A stretch of 32,481 bases of DNA, from the NCBI GenBank assembly GCA_031270215.1, contig JAISYB010000012.1:1-32481 (forward strand). The letters run 5' to 3'. Under the pieces are notes generated by a model. It was given only the letters and a program-made list of their open reading frames with translations. It was not told the origin of the DNA and made no database searches. The position numbers and the translations under genes are program-made. Position 1 is the stretch's first letter. Each line of letters opens with the position of its first letter. This document shows, piece by piece, positions 6,918-16,914 of this stretch. The stretch comes from Streptococcaceae bacterium (GTDB lineage Bacteria; Bacillota; Bacilli; Lactobacillales; Streptococcaceae).

Positions 6918-7928
6918 TTATTCTCCTTTATTTTCCGTAGCTGCAAAGTATTCGGCTAACTGACCGACCACATTTGTATCTAGCATTTTTTTAATTTGTG
7001 TAATGGTTACGGCAACCGCTCTAGCACCTGTTGCGCCATGCGTCTTAATAACCGGCGCCTTTAAGCCGAATAATACTGCGCCACCCGCATTGGAATAATC
7101 CATTTTTTCCTTCATTCCAAGCAAGCCGTCCTTAAGCAGTAAAGCACCAAGCTTACCTTTTGTGCCTTCTGAACGAATGGAGTCTTTTAAGAGTGACATA
7201 ATCCCGCCTGCTGTCCCTTCGATTGACTTCAAAACGGCATTCCCTGTAAAGCCATCTGTAACAACGACATCAGCAACTCCATTTAAAATATCCCGACTTT
7301 CCACATTGCCGATAAAATTAATCGCTGAATTTTCGCTTAATAGCTCAAAGGCTGACTTAGTTAACTTCGAGCCTTTTGATGCTTCCGTACCGTTATTAAG
7401 TAGGGCAACGGTTGGGTTTTTAATACCACGCACATTTTTTGCATAAAACGAGCCAAGTATCGCAAACTGAACGAGATGTTTTGCGTCATTATCTGCATTT
7501 GCACCAAGATCAAGCATATCAAATCCACTCATCTCCGTACCAAATACCGGCAGAGTGGTCATTAAGCCTGGACGTTCAATCTGTTTAATTCGTCCAACAA
7601 TGAACAGACCCGCTGCAAGTAATGCACCGGTATTTCCCGCAGAAAACAGGGCGTCTGCTGCTCCCTCTTTAACTGCTTGCGCCGCTAAAACCATTGAAGC
7701 CTGCTTCTTTTTTCGGATTGCCTTAACAGGCTCATCATCTGAATTAATCTTCTCATCGGTATGAATAATCGTTACATTGACCTCATCACTCAAATACTTT
7801 TTAATTTCATCAGATTTCCCAAAAAGTAAAAATTCAAGCTCCGAATGAGCCTTCTTTGCCAAGTTAATCCCTTCGATAATCGCTTGAGGGGCATTATCGC
7901 CACCCATTGCGTCGACAGCAATTTTCAC
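6918..7928 (-). CDS. plsX: Phosphate acyltransferase PlsX
   Basis: A peripheral enzyme that converts acyl-ACP plus phosphate to acyl-phosphate, the donor used by PlsY to acylate glycerol-3-phosphate. It has 336 residues, the normal length. The N-terminus [13 protein letters not shown] is diagnostic, and [24 protein letters not shown] is the conserved central motif. The start codon is GTG, with AAGGAGG four bases upstream. It is first in the plsX-acpP pair. The preceding 150 bases hold an extended -10 promoter. Confidence 0.96.
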   Translation of the reverse strand: MKIAVDAMGGDNAPQAIIEGINLAKKAHSELEFLLFGKSDEIKKYLSDEVNVTIIHTDEKINSDDEPVKAIRKKKQASMVLAAQAVKEGAADALFSAGNTGALLAAGLFIVGRIKQIERPGLMTTLPVFGTEMSGFDMLDLGANADNDAKHLVQFAILGSFYAKNVRGIKNPTVALLNNGTEASKGSKLTKSAFELLSENSAINFIGNVESRDILNGVADVVVTDGFTGNAVLKSIEGTAGGIMSLLKDSIRSEGTKGKLGALLLKDGLLGMKEKMDYSNAGGAVLFGLKAPVIKTHGATGARAVAVTITQIKKMLDTNVVGQLAEYFAATENKGE

Positions 7929-8014
7929 ATTTCCTCCTTTTAATCGCTATATGCGTCAAAATAATTCCAACTGCTATGTTTTTTGTCATCGTCCAATCAA
8001 GACTGCACTATGAG

Positions 8015-8058
8015 ATTATAACACTTTTTCATATTCCTTTGTCAACTTTATATGTCAA
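8015..8058 (-). promoter_or_regulatory. plsX-acpP promoter
   Basis: Minus strand: an extended -10 TGTTATAAT (TATAAT at 8015-8020) with TTGACA at 8040-8045 (19-base spacer). A second TTGACA lies 13 bases further up (8053-8058). The repeated TTGACA could mark overlapping promoters or a regulator site. I looked for a FabT palindrome and found no clean one. Confidence 0.6.
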
Positions 8059-8077
8059 CTTATCTTTTGACGACAAA

Positions 8078-10108
8078 CTAATCAAAAATTGACTGATCAA
8101 AGCGTGTTAAAACTTTATTCAAATCAGAAAATTCCGGCTTTTCCTGCCAATTAGGCAGCTGCCAAATCAGCTTCGCATCACTTCTTGCAACCTCTAAAAT
8201 ATTAGCATCTTGAAGAATATCTGCTACCAAAAACTCCGGCACCCCTGACTGTTTGAGCCCAAAGACCTCACCGCTTCCACGCATTTCTAAGTCTTTTTCT
8301 GCCAAGACGAAGCCATCATTGGTTTCTGTCATAATCTTCAAACGCTCACGTCCTTGCTTTGTCTTAGGGTCGGCAACTAAAACCGTATAAGATTTAGCAA
8401 CGCCTCGCCCAACTCGACCACGCAGCTGGTGCAGCTGGGCAAGACCAAACCTATCGGCGTCCATGATAACCATGACTGTTGCATTAGGAACATCAACCCC
8501 AACCTCAATAACTGTTGTTGAGACCAAAATATCAACCTGATGGTCTTTAAAAGCCTGCATAATTGCTGATTTTTCATCGTTTTTCATTCTACCATGGAGC
8601 AAGGCAAGCCGCGCATCTGTTTTAAAATACAATTGTAGCTCGTCAAGTAATTCAACAGCATTTTTTAAATCTAGCTGCTCACTTTCCTCAATCAAAGGCG
8701 AGATAAAATAAATCTGATGACCTCGAGCAATTTCTCCTTTCAGCCAGCTCAGAATTTTTGGCATGTCTTTATGGCGCATGACTCTGGTAATAACCGGCTT
8801 TCGTCCCTTTGGCAGCTCATCAATGACAGACAATGACATCTCCCCATAAGCTGTTATCGCTAAGGTTCTAGGAATTGGTGTTGCGCTCATCATCAAAACG
8901 TCCGGCTGCTGTCCTTTTTCACGAAAAACTTGGCGCTGACTAACACCAAAACGATGCTGCTCATCAGTAATCACCAAGCCGAGCTTTGAAAAGTTGACAC
9001 CTGCCTGAATAATAGCGTGAGTTCCTACAACCATATCAATCTCACCTGCTGAAATAGCTGCTAGTAGTAACTCTTTCTCCTTTGGCTTTAACCCACTGGT
9101 CAATCTAGCAATCTTAACCGTCTTGCCAAAAAGCTTGGTCAAATGGTTAAAATGTTGAATCGCTAAAATCTCAGTTGGCACCATTAATGCCGATTGAAGA
9201 TTTGCTGTATAGGCTGCATACATCGCAAGCGCGGCAATAACCGTCTTACCACTTCCAACATCTCCTTGCAGCAATCGATTCATATGCCTTGGCTGTTTTA
9301 AATCCAGTAAAATTTCGGCTAACACCAGACTTTGTGCACCTGTCAATTCAAAGGGAAGCTGATTAATCTGCGTATCAACTCTCACAGGGTCGTAATGAAT
9401 TGCCGCACCCGCAACTTCTTGCCGATCAAGATAACTCAAACCCTGCAAACGAAGCTGAAAAAGCAAGAACTCCTGATACTTCATTCGTCTAGTAGCTTGA
9501 TGATAGTCTGTTTCACTATTTGGTAAATGCAGCGCCTTAACTGCCGAAGGATAGGACATTAAGCGATACTTCTCTAGTAAAAACTTCGGTAGAACTTCTT
9601 CAAAAAGCGCCGCATAGCCTAGTTTAATTGCCTGCCTGACTAACTTTTCAAGCTCGCTTTGCTTAACGTTTTTATTCGTGTGATAAATGCCTTGAAAATC
9701 GTCCGCCTTAAATTGCCCACCTAGAATTTTTAAACCCGTCAATGCCTTTCTGGTATCGTCCCATTTGCCAAAGATAACCGCTTGATAGCCTGATGCCACT
9801 TTATCCTTAAGATAGGGCTGATTGAAGAACGAAACAGTAACAATCGCAGCCTCCTGCTTAATCTTAAAGCTCAATTTACTTTTCCTTCGTCCATAATAGT
9901 TAACGACCGGCTCTGTAACAACTGTTCCAATCAAAACCGCTTTTTCGCCATCAATCAAATCATAAACGCTTTTTCTAGCAAAATCCTCGTAGCGAAAGGG
10001 GAAATTCAATAATAAGTCTTCAATTGTTTTGATATTTAAACTCGCAAGAGCTTCTAGTTTCTTTGGACCAACGCCTGCTAAAACGCCAACTGAGTCCTCC
10101 AGTTTCAT
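8078..10108 (-). CDS. recG: ATP-dependent DNA helicase RecG
   Basis: Branch-migration helicase for stalled replication forks and recombination intermediates, 676 residues, full length. An N-terminal wedge domain (GVGPKKLEALASL) includes an OB fold (YYGRRKSKLSFKI). The helicase core follows, with Walker A GDVGSGKT near residue 285, DEQHRFG (DEAH-type motif II), SATPIPRT (motif III) and QLRGRVGRG (motif VI). The ORF track starts at TTG 10111; the adjacent ATG at 10108 has better spacing from GGAGG and is preferred. The parB stop TGA lies directly before it, so the two genes are translationally coupled. Confidence 0.97.
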   Translation of the reverse strand: MKLEDSVGVLAGVGPKKLEALASLNIKTIEDLLLNFPFRYEDFARKSVYDLIDGEKAVLIGTVVTEPVVNYYGRRKSKLSFKIKQEAAIVTVSFFNQPYLKDKVASGYQAVIFGKWDDTRKALTGLKILGGQFKADDFQGIYHTNKNVKQSELEKLVRQAIKLGYAALFEEVLPKFLLEKYRLMSYPSAVKALHLPNSETDYHQATRRMKYQEFLLFQLRLQGLSYLDRQEVAGAAIHYDPVRVDTQINQLPFELTGAQSLVLAEILLDLKQPRHMNRLLQGDVGSGKTVIAALAMYAAYTANLQSALMVPTEILAIQHFNHLTKLFGKTVKIARLTSGLKPKEKELLLAAISAGEIDMVVGTHAIIQAGVNFSKLGLVITDEQHRFGVSQRQVFREKGQQPDVLMMSATPIPRTLAITAYGEMSLSVIDELPKGRKPVITRVMRHKDMPKILSWLKGEIARGHQIYFISPLIEESEQLDLKNAVELLDELQLYFKTDARLALLHGRMKNDEKSAIMQAFKDHQVDILVSTTVIEVGVDVPNATVMVIMDADRFGLAQLHQLRGRVGRGVAKSYTVLVADPKTKQGRERLKIMTETNDGFVLAEKDLEMRGSGEVFGLKQSGVPEFLVADILQDANILEVARSDAKLIWQLPNWQEKPEFSDLNKVLTRFDQSIFD

Positions 10109-10111
10109 CAA

Positions 10112-10897
10112 TCATTCCTCCTTTGGCGGCTTTAATAACGCCAAAATACGATTAAGTTCTTCTAAATCAGCATAGGATAGCTCGATTTTCCCCTTCGTAT
10201 CACTTCCTTTTATCACAACCGTTGTTCCAAAATGTTTCTTTAAATCCTCCTCAACCTCAGCTAAAAAGATATTTTCCTCCCTTAGCTTAGTTGATTTGCC
10301 CGCTTGCTTCAATCTAACGATTGCCTCCAGCTGCCTGACCGTCAACCCCTGCTCTATCGCCTGCTTTGCCAAATCAAGCTGTTGCGCTTTTGTTTTTAAC
10401 GCAAGCAATGTTCTCGCTTGTGCATTTGATAGCTCCCCTGTTTTAAGCGACATCTGTACCTCTTTAGGCAAGGATAAAAGTCGTAGCATATTCGTTAAAT
10501 AAGCCCTTGACTTGCCGACTCTTTGCGCTAGCTTCTCATGTGTCAGCTGTTGATTTGCTAAGATATTTTGGTAAGCGACCGCTTCTTCAATCGGATTTAA
10601 ATCCTCTCTTTGAATATTCTCCAAAAGCGCAATAGTTTCCACTTCCGCAACATCATATGACCGAATAATTGCCGGAATCCTCGTCTTGCCCGCCAATTGA
10701 CTGGCACGAAAACGCCGCTCTCCCGCAACAATTTCATAGCCAAAAACGCTTGACGGTTTAACAATAATCGGTTGAATAACTCCAAATTTCCGAATAGATT
10801 GTGCTAAGCTTTCCAGCTCCTTTGTATCAAAATCTACTCGTGGCTGCTTTGGATTACGCCTAATTTCTTCAATTGATAACATCACTATCTCACTCAT
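10112..10897 (-). CDS. parB: ParB/Spo0J-family chromosome partitioning protein
   Basis: DNA-binding CTPase that loads at parS and recruits SMC for chromosome segregation. It has 261 residues. Box I is RRNPKQPRVDFD, the CTP-binding motif is VAGERRFRAS (GERRxRA), and the central helix-turn-helix includes LTHEKLAQRVGKSRAYLTN. The C-terminal dimerisation segment is short. No parA gene lies beside it, which fits Streptococcaceae, where ParB works without ParA. I see no parS sequence (TGTTTCACGTGAAACA) in the window. It forms an operon with recG, an unusual partner; in many Firmicutes parB lies near the replication origin. The ribosome binding site GGAAAGGG is somewhat distant from the ATG. Confidence 0.93.
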   Translation of the reverse strand: MSEIVMLSIEEIRRNPKQPRVDFDTKELESLAQSIRKFGVIQPIIVKPSSVFGYEIVAGERRFRASQLAGKTRIPAIIRSYDVAEVETIALLENIQREDLNPIEEAVAYQNILANQQLTHEKLAQRVGKSRAYLTNMLRLLSLPKEVQMSLKTGELSNAQARTLLALKTKAQQLDLAKQAIEQGLTVRQLEAIVRLKQAGKSTKLREENIFLAEVEEDLKKHFGTTVVIKGSDTKGKIELSYADLEELNRILALLKPPKEE

Positions 10898-11036
10898 AAC
10901 ATTTTTACCCTTTCCGTATTGTATATAACGTTAGTTTAACACAAAGATAATCAGTGAACGTGTCTATGACTCAAAAAAATCCAAGTCATAAGAAATAGGC
11001 AAAAAACTCCCCACTTTAGAATTGGCTATAAATGAA

Positions 11037-11072
11037 AACAGATAGAAAACTTAGAAAAGCTCGCTATCTGTT
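11037..11072 (-). terminator. Terminator of the secreted-protein gene
   Basis: A perfect 9-bp stem (AACAGATAG / CTATCTGTT) with TTTTCATTT on the minus strand, 57 bases after the stop. CTGACCCAAAAGT (11088-11100, minus) and GAACAATAA lie just before it, both of which recur at other gene ends. Confidence 0.65.
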
Positions 11073-11128
11073 ATTGTTCTGAAAGAAACTTTTGGGTCAG
11101 CTTCAATTTTAATCCAAATAAGCTTGTG

Positions 11129-11986
11129 CTATGCTCTGTTTTTTTGTGATTCAATAGCCGTCCCAAAGCTGATTGTTAGATTCGGAATTCTGCTGCTATC
11201 AGCCTCTACCAGCTTATCGTTTGGCACCTCTAACTCACTGTCAGCACTCCGTCTCCAAACAATCACGATATCATGCGTTTTTACAGCATTAGTCGGAAAA
11301 TCTAACTCGAAGCTAGCATTAATTGCCAACAGCTGGTGCTCAAACAAGCTATCATCGCCACTAGCAGCTATTAAGCCATTTTGTAAAGGGAGAGCTATTG
11401 ATGTTGCCTTATCATCACGCTGCGTATACTGATAAACGCCATCGGTATCAGTAATCACTGGCGGACCATCCCTTCCTAAAAGTGTCGGATCCACTAGTAT
11501 AGCAAATTGTATCTTATCCAAAAGCAATTGATCTAGCTCAGAATTATCCTGCTCAAGCGCCAATATTGGACGAACGACGCCATGGCTGTCCGTTGGCTGC
11601 GCTATCTTGGTCGCAAACGTCACTTTTTTTGTATCCTTACTAACAAAATTTTGATTTGTTAAACGAATGATTTTATAGCCCCATGTCCCTGCCACCAAGC
11701 TATCAACAGCCTTATCATCTCCTAATTGCAAAGCTAAAGCTTCTGACTTCTTTGAAGTATCACTTAGATTTCCGGAATATATTTTATCGAATAAATGAGT
11801 TGAGTCCATAACCATACCAACATTCCACAGTACTACATTAGTGCCAAAGTTATCTGTTACCACTCCAGAAGATGATATTTCTGAAGTATACTTGGCATAT
11901 GTTCCTGCGAAGATACCAATAGATGAAATCGAAAAAAGAATACTGAAGATAATAATCTTACGTTTGTTAAATCTTAAACGACTCAT
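11129..11986 (-). CDS. Secreted or surface protein with SipW-type signal peptide (TasA/camelysin-like, tentative)
   Basis: A 285-residue protein. The N-terminus is basic (MSRLRFNKRK), then hydrophobic (about residues 11-27), then GTYAKYTSE, the pattern of SipW-dependent signal peptides, in which an aromatic and Tyr-rich stretch follows the Ala cleavage site. The mature part starts SSSGVVTDNFGTNVVLWNVGM and contains strand-rich segments (TKKVTFATKIA, ASFELDFPTNAV, LTISFGTA) consistent with a beta-sandwich like TasA or CalY. No LPXTG motif or second membrane helix is seen. No sipW-like signal peptidase is present in the window; the processing enzyme must be elsewhere if this reading is right. 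The gene stands alone, with AAAGGAC as its ribosome binding site, divergent from a MocR-type regulator. Role in biofilm fibres or cell surface is speculation. Confidence 0.6.
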   Translation of the reverse strand: MSRLRFNKRKIIIFSILFSISSIGIFAGTYAKYTSEISSSGVVTDNFGTNVVLWNVGMVMDSTHLFDKIYSGNLSDTSKKSEALALQLGDDKAVDSLVAGTWGYKIIRLTNQNFVSKDTKKVTFATKIAQPTDSHGVVRPILALEQDNSELDQLLLDKIQFAILVDPTLLGRDGPPVITDTDGVYQYTQRDDKATSIALPLQNGLIAASGDDSLFEHQLLAINASFELDFPTNAVKTHDIVIVWRRSADSELEVPNDKLVEADSSRIPNLTISFGTAIESQKNRA

Positions 11987-12226
11987 AAGCTTCGTCCTTT
12001 CTAGTGACCTAAACGCTCTCTTAAGCTGAAAAATTTTACTATCGATTATCTAGCACAAAACATCTCAATGCTAGCCACAAAGTCAAAAGATTTTTACAGT
12101 ATTCTATCATATCTTTAAATAAAACGAAAACAAAAAGGAAACTTCGTTCATTTTTGCCACTGTGCTTATTGAAAGCTTTGCGCTATAATGAGCAAAGAAA
12201 GCTAAATCAAGCACATGGAGTATATC

Positions 12227-13624
12227 ATGACAAGGAAACAACCAAAATATAGACAGATTATGAATGAAATCACAGCCAAGATTAAGTCTGGCGAATTTCC
12301 AAGCTCAAGTCGCCTGCCAAGCGAGAGAGTGCTCGCTAAGCAGCTGTCTGTCAACCGTTCAACTGTTATCAGAAGCTACGAGGAGTTGACCTCTTTAGGT
12401 ATCTTGAAACGAAAACGAGGTAGCGGTACTTATGTTAGCTCAGATTACAATCCAATCTCTATCGGACAAACTAATTGGTATCAAATGATTAGTGCGCAGC
12501 ATTTTACTAAGAAACATTATTATCAAAATAAGATCGAAAACAATAAATACGGGGCAATGGATTTATATACGGGGGAACTATCATCTGATTTGATTCCAAA
12601 TTTCAATTTTCCTGCTTTTGACTGGGCGAATATTGCGCAGAAAAATCAAGATACCTCTGGCTTAATTGATTTAAAATTGGCTGTTTGTCAGCATTTGGCA
12701 CAACAAAATATCCAAGTCACCCCAGAGGAAGTCCTGATAACCAGCGGTGCAAGGCAGGCATTGTTCTTACTTTTGCAGGTCTTGCTTTCTCCAGGAGATG
12801 CTGTAGCAATCGAAAATCCTTCATTTCTCCATGACTTACCATTGTTTCAGACAGCCGGAGTTAAAGCAATTAAGATTCCACTTAATTTAGAAAATGAATC
12901 AATCGACCTCCTCCAGCTAGAAGAACAGCTGCACAAAATAAAGCTTTTAATCTTAAATCCAAATTTTCATAATCCAACAGGAATGACTCTAAGCCTTGCC
13001 AATCGCAAAAAGCTAATTGCACTTTGCCAAAGCTATCAAGTACCGATTATTGAAGATGACGTCTTTCAGTTATTTAATTTCTCAAGGCAAAAAATCCAAA
13101 CGCTAAAGAGCTTAGATACCAAAAATGTCATTTACTTAGGTTCATTATCCAAGCTACTTGGTAAAAACATCAATATCGGCTGGTGTGTTGCTCCTGATTT
13201 CATCGTTAATAAGCTGGCTGCTGCGCGTGAATTAATGGATTTTAACTTAAATATTTTCCCACAAATGATTGCCGCAGAGGCATTTAATTCTCCGCAATTT
13301 GATGAAAAAATCAAGCAGCTTAATCTTAGCCTGCTTGATAAATACCAACAGACCTTAAGCTTTTTACATCAGTTTCCTAAATGGCAAGTAAGCTTAATAA
13401 AGGGCGGTTTATACCTCTGGCTAACTTATCAACGAGAGCTTTCAGTTGATGAATATGACTTGTTTTTACAGGAAAAACTCCTCATTGCGCCAAGCTTCTT
13501 ATTTGAAGATAAGTATGATGCGCTTCGAATTAATTTTACGCGAATTGATGATTTCGCGATTTTTAAGGAACGGTTTGCCAGCGTAAATGCTAAGCTTTCA
13601 AATAGAGTACATTCCCCTAGCTAA
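12227..13624 (+). CDS. MocR/PdxR-type regulator (GntR helix-turn-helix fused to aminotransferase-like domain)
   Basis: A 465-residue regulator. Residues 5-75 form a GntR winged helix (SSRLPSERVLAKQLSVNRST, GTYVSS). Residues about 105-460 form a fold-type I aminotransferase domain: TSGARQALFLL, LNPNFHNPTGMT, IIEDDVF, and the PLP Schiff-base Lys in LGSLSKLLG. Members use the bound cofactor or an amino compound as effector; PdxR controls vitamin B6 synthesis, GabR controls GABA use. No pdxST, gab or transporter gene is adjacent, so the target is unknown; it could regulate itself or the divergent secreted-protein gene. The ATG at 12227, six bases after GGAG, is better than the ORF-track start at 12215. 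A TATAAT lies 39 bases upstream of that ATG. Confidence 0.88.
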   Translation: MTRKQPKYRQIMNEITAKIKSGEFPSSSRLPSERVLAKQLSVNRSTVIRSYEELTSLGILKRKRGSGTYVSSDYNPISIGQTNWYQMISAQHFTKKHYYQNKIENNKYGAMDLYTGELSSDLIPNFNFPAFDWANIAQKNQDTSGLIDLKLAVCQHLAQQNIQVTPEEVLITSGARQALFLLLQVLLSPGDAVAIENPSFLHDLPLFQTAGVKAIKIPLNLENESIDLLQLEEQLHKIKLLILNPNFHNPTGMTLSLANRKKLIALCQSYQVPIIEDDVFQLFNFSRQKIQTLKSLDTKNVIYLGSLSKLLGKNINIGWCVAPDFIVNKLAAARELMDFNLNIFPQMIAAEAFNSPQFDEKIKQLNLSLLDKYQQTLSFLHQFPKWQVSLIKGGLYLWLTYQRELSVDEYDLFLQEKLLIAPSFLFEDKYDALRINFTRIDDFAIFKERFASVNAKLSNRVHSPS

Positions 13625-13629
13625 AACAG

Positions 13630-13677
13630 CTCTCTCCTCAAATTCAGACATCAGCTGAGCTTAGGAGAGAGTTTATT
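13630..13677 (+). terminator. Terminator of the MocR-type gene
   Basis: A perfect 9-bp stem (CTCTCTCCT / AGGAGAGAG) followed by TTTATT, six bases after the stop codon. The flanking A and T runs make it usable on both strands. Confidence 0.75.
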
Positions 13678-13989
13678 AATTATTTTTAGTGGCTGGGCGC
13701 ACATAAAAGTGACGTTTACTGATTGTTTCCCTCCTCTTAATCCACAATGCTTGCAGGACCGAAGCGACATTTCAGCATGAATTGAGGGTGCAAGGAAATT
13801 ATCCATTCGACAAATCTCGCTAGTATCGACAGCATCAGTCGTCTAACGATTAGCCATGCGAGCCATTTTTAGAGTGCCGAATCACTGGGAAGGTCAAGTT
13901 CAAAGGTGCTTGCCGTCTGAAAATGGTGCAAATGCTGGATTCTCTTACTCAACCAGTATTTTCTTCCGTTTATTCATCTGACGTTTTCA
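13678..13989. other. Gene-free structured interval between convergent genes
   Basis: About 310 bases with no credible ORF. It holds a hairpin AATGCTGG / CCAGTATT (13931-13960, one G-T pair), which could terminate mutS, and an imperfect stem around GCTAGTATCG / CGATTAGC (13821-13856). I cannot assign a function; a decayed gene, a small RNA or an intergenic repeat are all possible. Confidence 0.35.
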
Positions 13990-16518
13990 TTATTTTTTAT
14001 ATTTCTGTTGCAGCTCAGCAATGAAATTCATCGCTTCAAGCGGGGTTGTATTCATTAGATTAAAGCTTTCGATTGCTTGCTTAAGCTCATCATCTGCTGG
14101 GGCAAATAGCTGCAATTGTTCCTCTTTTTTCACTAGCTGCTCTACCTTGCCGCTATCATTTTCCAACTCATCAAGAATTACCTGTGCACGTGCTAAAACT
14201 GCTTGTGGTAAGCCTGCAATTTGAGCAACATGAATTCCGTAGCTTTTATCCGCAGGTCCTGCAACCATTTTATGCAAAAAGGTGACTGTCCCATTTTCCT
14301 CCAAAGTGGAAACATGGACATTTTTCAAGCCATCTAGTGTTTCACCTAGAACTGTCAGCTCATGATAATGCGTTGAAAATAGCGTTTTTGCTCCGATATG
14401 ATGATGTAGGTATTCAATGATTGACTGGGCAAGCGCCATACCGTCATAGGTAGCAGTACCGCGCCCCAACTCATCAAAGAGGATTAAGCTTTGGCTAGTA
14501 GCATGGCGAACAGCCCGATTTGCCTCCATCATCTCAACCATAAAGGTAGACTGTCCTGAGATTAAATCGTCACTGGCACCAATTCTCGTATAAATCGCAT
14601 CAAATATCGGCAGAACTGCTGAATCACTTGGTACAAAGCTACCAATCTGTGCCATGATAACCATCAAAGCAAGCTGACGCATATAGGTTGATTTCCCCGA
14701 CATATTTGGTCCGGTAATCAGCTCAATTGTTTCATTCTCGCGCATTTCAATCGAATTTGGAATGTATTGATTGGCGCCTAATACCTTTTCGACAACAGCA
14801 TGGCGCCCCTCTTTGATGTCAATAACCTTGCCAAATTCAACCATTTCAGGTTTTGTATATTGATAGTTTTCTGCAACCTTGGCAAAGCTTTGCAGACAAT
14901 CTACCTCAGCAAGCGTCAATGCCAATTGCTGAAGCGGAGCAATAAAACGTTCAACCTGCGCACGAATCTCTAAAAATAAGCGGCGTTCCAAATCAGATGA
15001 TTGATCTCTTGCTTCTAAAATCGTGCCTTCAAGCTTAGCAAGCTCCCCTGTACCGAAGCGCTCCGAGTTCTTTAGCGTTGCTTTGCGGTAAAAATACTCC
15101 GGAATCTGCGAGAGATTAGACTGTGTGACATGAAAATAGTAGCCGTCTTTGCGGTTATAATCAATCCGAAGATTTTTAATCCCCGTATTCTCCCGCTCCT
15201 TTTGCTCAATTTCGCTAATCCATTTGGCACCATTATTCATCGCCTCACGGAAAACATCTAGTTCAGCATTAAATCCAGCCTTAATTACACCACCGTCAGT
15301 AATTGTATTATTTGCTTCATCATCAATTCCATTTTCAATCAGAGAAACAAGCTCCGGCAATGCTTCCAATGCTGCTGTCAACCGTTCAAGTGACGTATCA
15401 GCAATACTTTCAAGAATGGCTTTAATCCGTGGCACTTGGTATAAAGAATGTTTTAATTGTAATAAATCCTTTGGATTGGCATTCCCAAAAGCAACACGAC
15501 TTGCTAGGCGTTCAAGGTCATAGACTCCCTTTAAGCTCTCCTCTAAATCGCTACGCTCAAAGAAATGCTCTAGCAGTGTCGCAACAATTGCTTGCCTTGC
15601 TAAAATCTGTGAACGACTAATCAACGGACGCTCAATCCACTGTCTTAATAATCGAGTACCCATTGCCGTCTTCGTTTCGTCTAAAAGCCAAAACAGCGTT
15701 CCCTGTTTTTTACCATGGCGAATCGTTTTCGTCAGCTCCAAATTGTACCTTGAAAAATAATCAAGCTTTAAAAACTGCTCAGCAGCATAAATCTTAACCG
15801 GTTTAATATGCGGTAATTGGCGCATTTGGGTCGTGCTGACATAGCCTAAAAGTAAGCTTAGAACACTTTGATACATTTCGTCAGAATCTTCAAGCAAACA
15901 AGATAGCTCTCCTGTGAGCATTTCAATACTTCGTGTTGAAATCAAAATGTTCAAACGCTTCTTAATCACTTCCAAATCAATCATCAAGGCTTCGTCTAAG
16001 ACGAGCTCCTTGGTATTTAAATTAAGACATTCGTTGATAACCTCGTCCAAATCATTAAGATACGTTGCCTTTAATTCTCCAGTAACAAGATCAACATAAG
16101 CAAAAGTAAAATTCTCGCCATATCTAGCTGCTGCCGTCAGAAAATTATTGCTCGTTTGATCGTCATTATCCACCACCGTTCCCGGTGTAAGAACCTGAAC
16201 AACCTCACGCTTAACAACACCTTGTGCAAGTTTTGGGTCTTCCATCTGCTCAGCAATCGCAACCTTATAGCCTGCTGCCACCAGCTGATCAATGTAAATC
16301 TGTGCAGAATGATGTGGCACACCCGCCATTGGTATTGGAATCTGTGCATTTTTATTGCGACTGGTCAAGGTTAGCTCTAAAAGATGTGCCGCCTTAGTCG
16401 CATCATCATAAAATAATTCGTAAAAATCTCCCATTCTAAACATCAAAAAAGCGTCTGGATAATCCTTCTTAATATCTAAATATTGCTGCATTCCCGGAGA
16501 AATTTTTTCTTTTGCCAT
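13990..16518 (-). CDS. mutS: DNA mismatch repair protein MutS
   Basis: Mismatch recognition ATPase that starts methyl-independent mismatch repair with MutL. It has 842 residues when started at the ATG at 16518, which follows AAGGTG by six bases; the ORF-track start 31 codons earlier has no family support and runs into the upstream gene. The mismatch-binding motif is [10 protein letters not shown] near residue 30 (Phe and Glu contact the mispair). The connector, lever and clamp domains follow. The C-terminal ATPase has Walker [10 protein letters not shown] and Walker [12 protein letters not shown], then FSTHYHEL. mutL, often next door, is not in the window. It is the last gene of the DUF2829 - SDR - YlbF - mutS string, with only about 20 bases to the YlbF-family gene. 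Confidence 0.97.
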   Translation of the reverse strand: MAKEKISPGMQQYLDIKKDYPDAFLMFRMGDFYELFYDDATKAAHLLELTLTSRNKNAQIPIPMAGVPHHSAQIYIDQLVAAGYKVAIAEQMEDPKLAQGVVKREVVQVLTPGTVVDNDDQTSNNFLTAAARYGENFTFAYVDLVTGELKATYLNDLDEVINECLNLNTKELVLDEALMIDLEVIKKRLNILISTRSIEMLTGELSCLLEDSDEMYQSVLSLLLGYVSTTQMRQLPHIKPVKIYAAEQFLKLDYFSRYNLELTKTIRHGKKQGTLFWLLDETKTAMGTRLLRQWIERPLISRSQILARQAIVATLLEHFFERSDLEESLKGVYDLERLASRVAFGNANPKDLLQLKHSLYQVPRIKAILESIADTSLERLTAALEALPELVSLIENGIDDEANNTITDGGVIKAGFNAELDVFREAMNNGAKWISEIEQKERENTGIKNLRIDYNRKDGYYFHVTQSNLSQIPEYFYRKATLKNSERFGTGELAKLEGTILEARDQSSDLERRLFLEIRAQVERFIAPLQQLALTLAEVDCLQSFAKVAENYQYTKPEMVEFGKVIDIKEGRHAVVEKVLGANQYIPNSIEMRENETIELITGPNMSGKSTYMRQLALMVIMAQIGSFVPSDSAVLPIFDAIYTRIGASDDLISGQSTFMVEMMEANRAVRHATSQSLILFDELGRGTATYDGMALAQSIIEYLHHHIGAKTLFSTHYHELTVLGETLDGLKNVHVSTLEENGTVTFLHKMVAGPADKSYGIHVAQIAGLPQAVLARAQVILDELENDSGKVEQLVKKEEQLQLFAPADDELKQAIESFNLMNTTPLEAMNFIAELQQKYKK

Positions 16519-16537
16519 TATAATCACCTTAATTAAA

Positions 16538-16897
16538 TTATTTATCTTCCAAGCTTTGATTAATCTCAAATTCAAGCTTTTCAGCGATGTAGTGCAATAA
16601 ATCATTGACATCCTTTAGCTCTTTTCGATAGCTAATAACCAATGGATGCTGATTAATTTGCTCATTTAACTCGTCTGCCTTTTGGTTTGCAATTTTCGCA
16701 GCACTCTTTTTATCAATTCGTTGATACAAGACTGCATCCTTTTGCGCACGCTCAAGCTCAGCCGTCCACTGTTTGATTTGTTCGTTGTCCTCAAGTTTTT
16801 TGGCAACAGCTTTAAATGCCACAATTTCCTCGAAGTCTGATAAATAAGTCGTCAAATCTGATAATCTTGCTTTGATTTTTTCATCTAAAACACTCAT
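16538..16897 (-). CDS. YlbF/YmcA family (DUF964) protein
   Basis: A small helical cytoplasmic protein of 119 residues. The pattern [33 protein letters not shown] followed by an amphipathic helix fits the YlbF/YmcA family (Com_YlbF). In Bacillus, YlbF, YmcA and YaaT form the Y-complex, which acts with RNase Y on mRNA maturation and affects competence and biofilm formation. Lactobacillales carry such paralogues, but the partner here is not visible. It sits directly upstream of mutS and 18 bases after the SDR gene, so it is part of the same transcript. Confidence 0.8.
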   Translation of the reverse strand: MSVLDEKIKARLSDLTTYLSDFEEIVAFKAVAKKLEDNEQIKQWTAELERAQKDAVLYQRIDKKSAAKIANQKADELNEQINQHPLVISYRKELKDVNDLLHYIAEKLEFEINQSLEDK

Positions 16898-16914
16898 GAT
16901 TTCCCTCTACTTAG

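Noticed and set aside
7929-8077. FabT or FapR operator before plsX
   Set aside because: Only a partial TTTTTGATTAGTTTG stretch is present, overlapping the recG end; no complete palindrome.
13912-13921. GCCGTCTGAA, identical to the Neisseria DNA uptake sequence
   Set aside because: Single copy in a Gram-positive chromosome; a 10-base match is expected by chance.
16519-16611. Long N-terminus of MutS in the ORF track
   Set aside because: The extra 31 residues lack family similarity, overlap the upstream gene, and a good ribosome binding site precedes the ATG at 16518.
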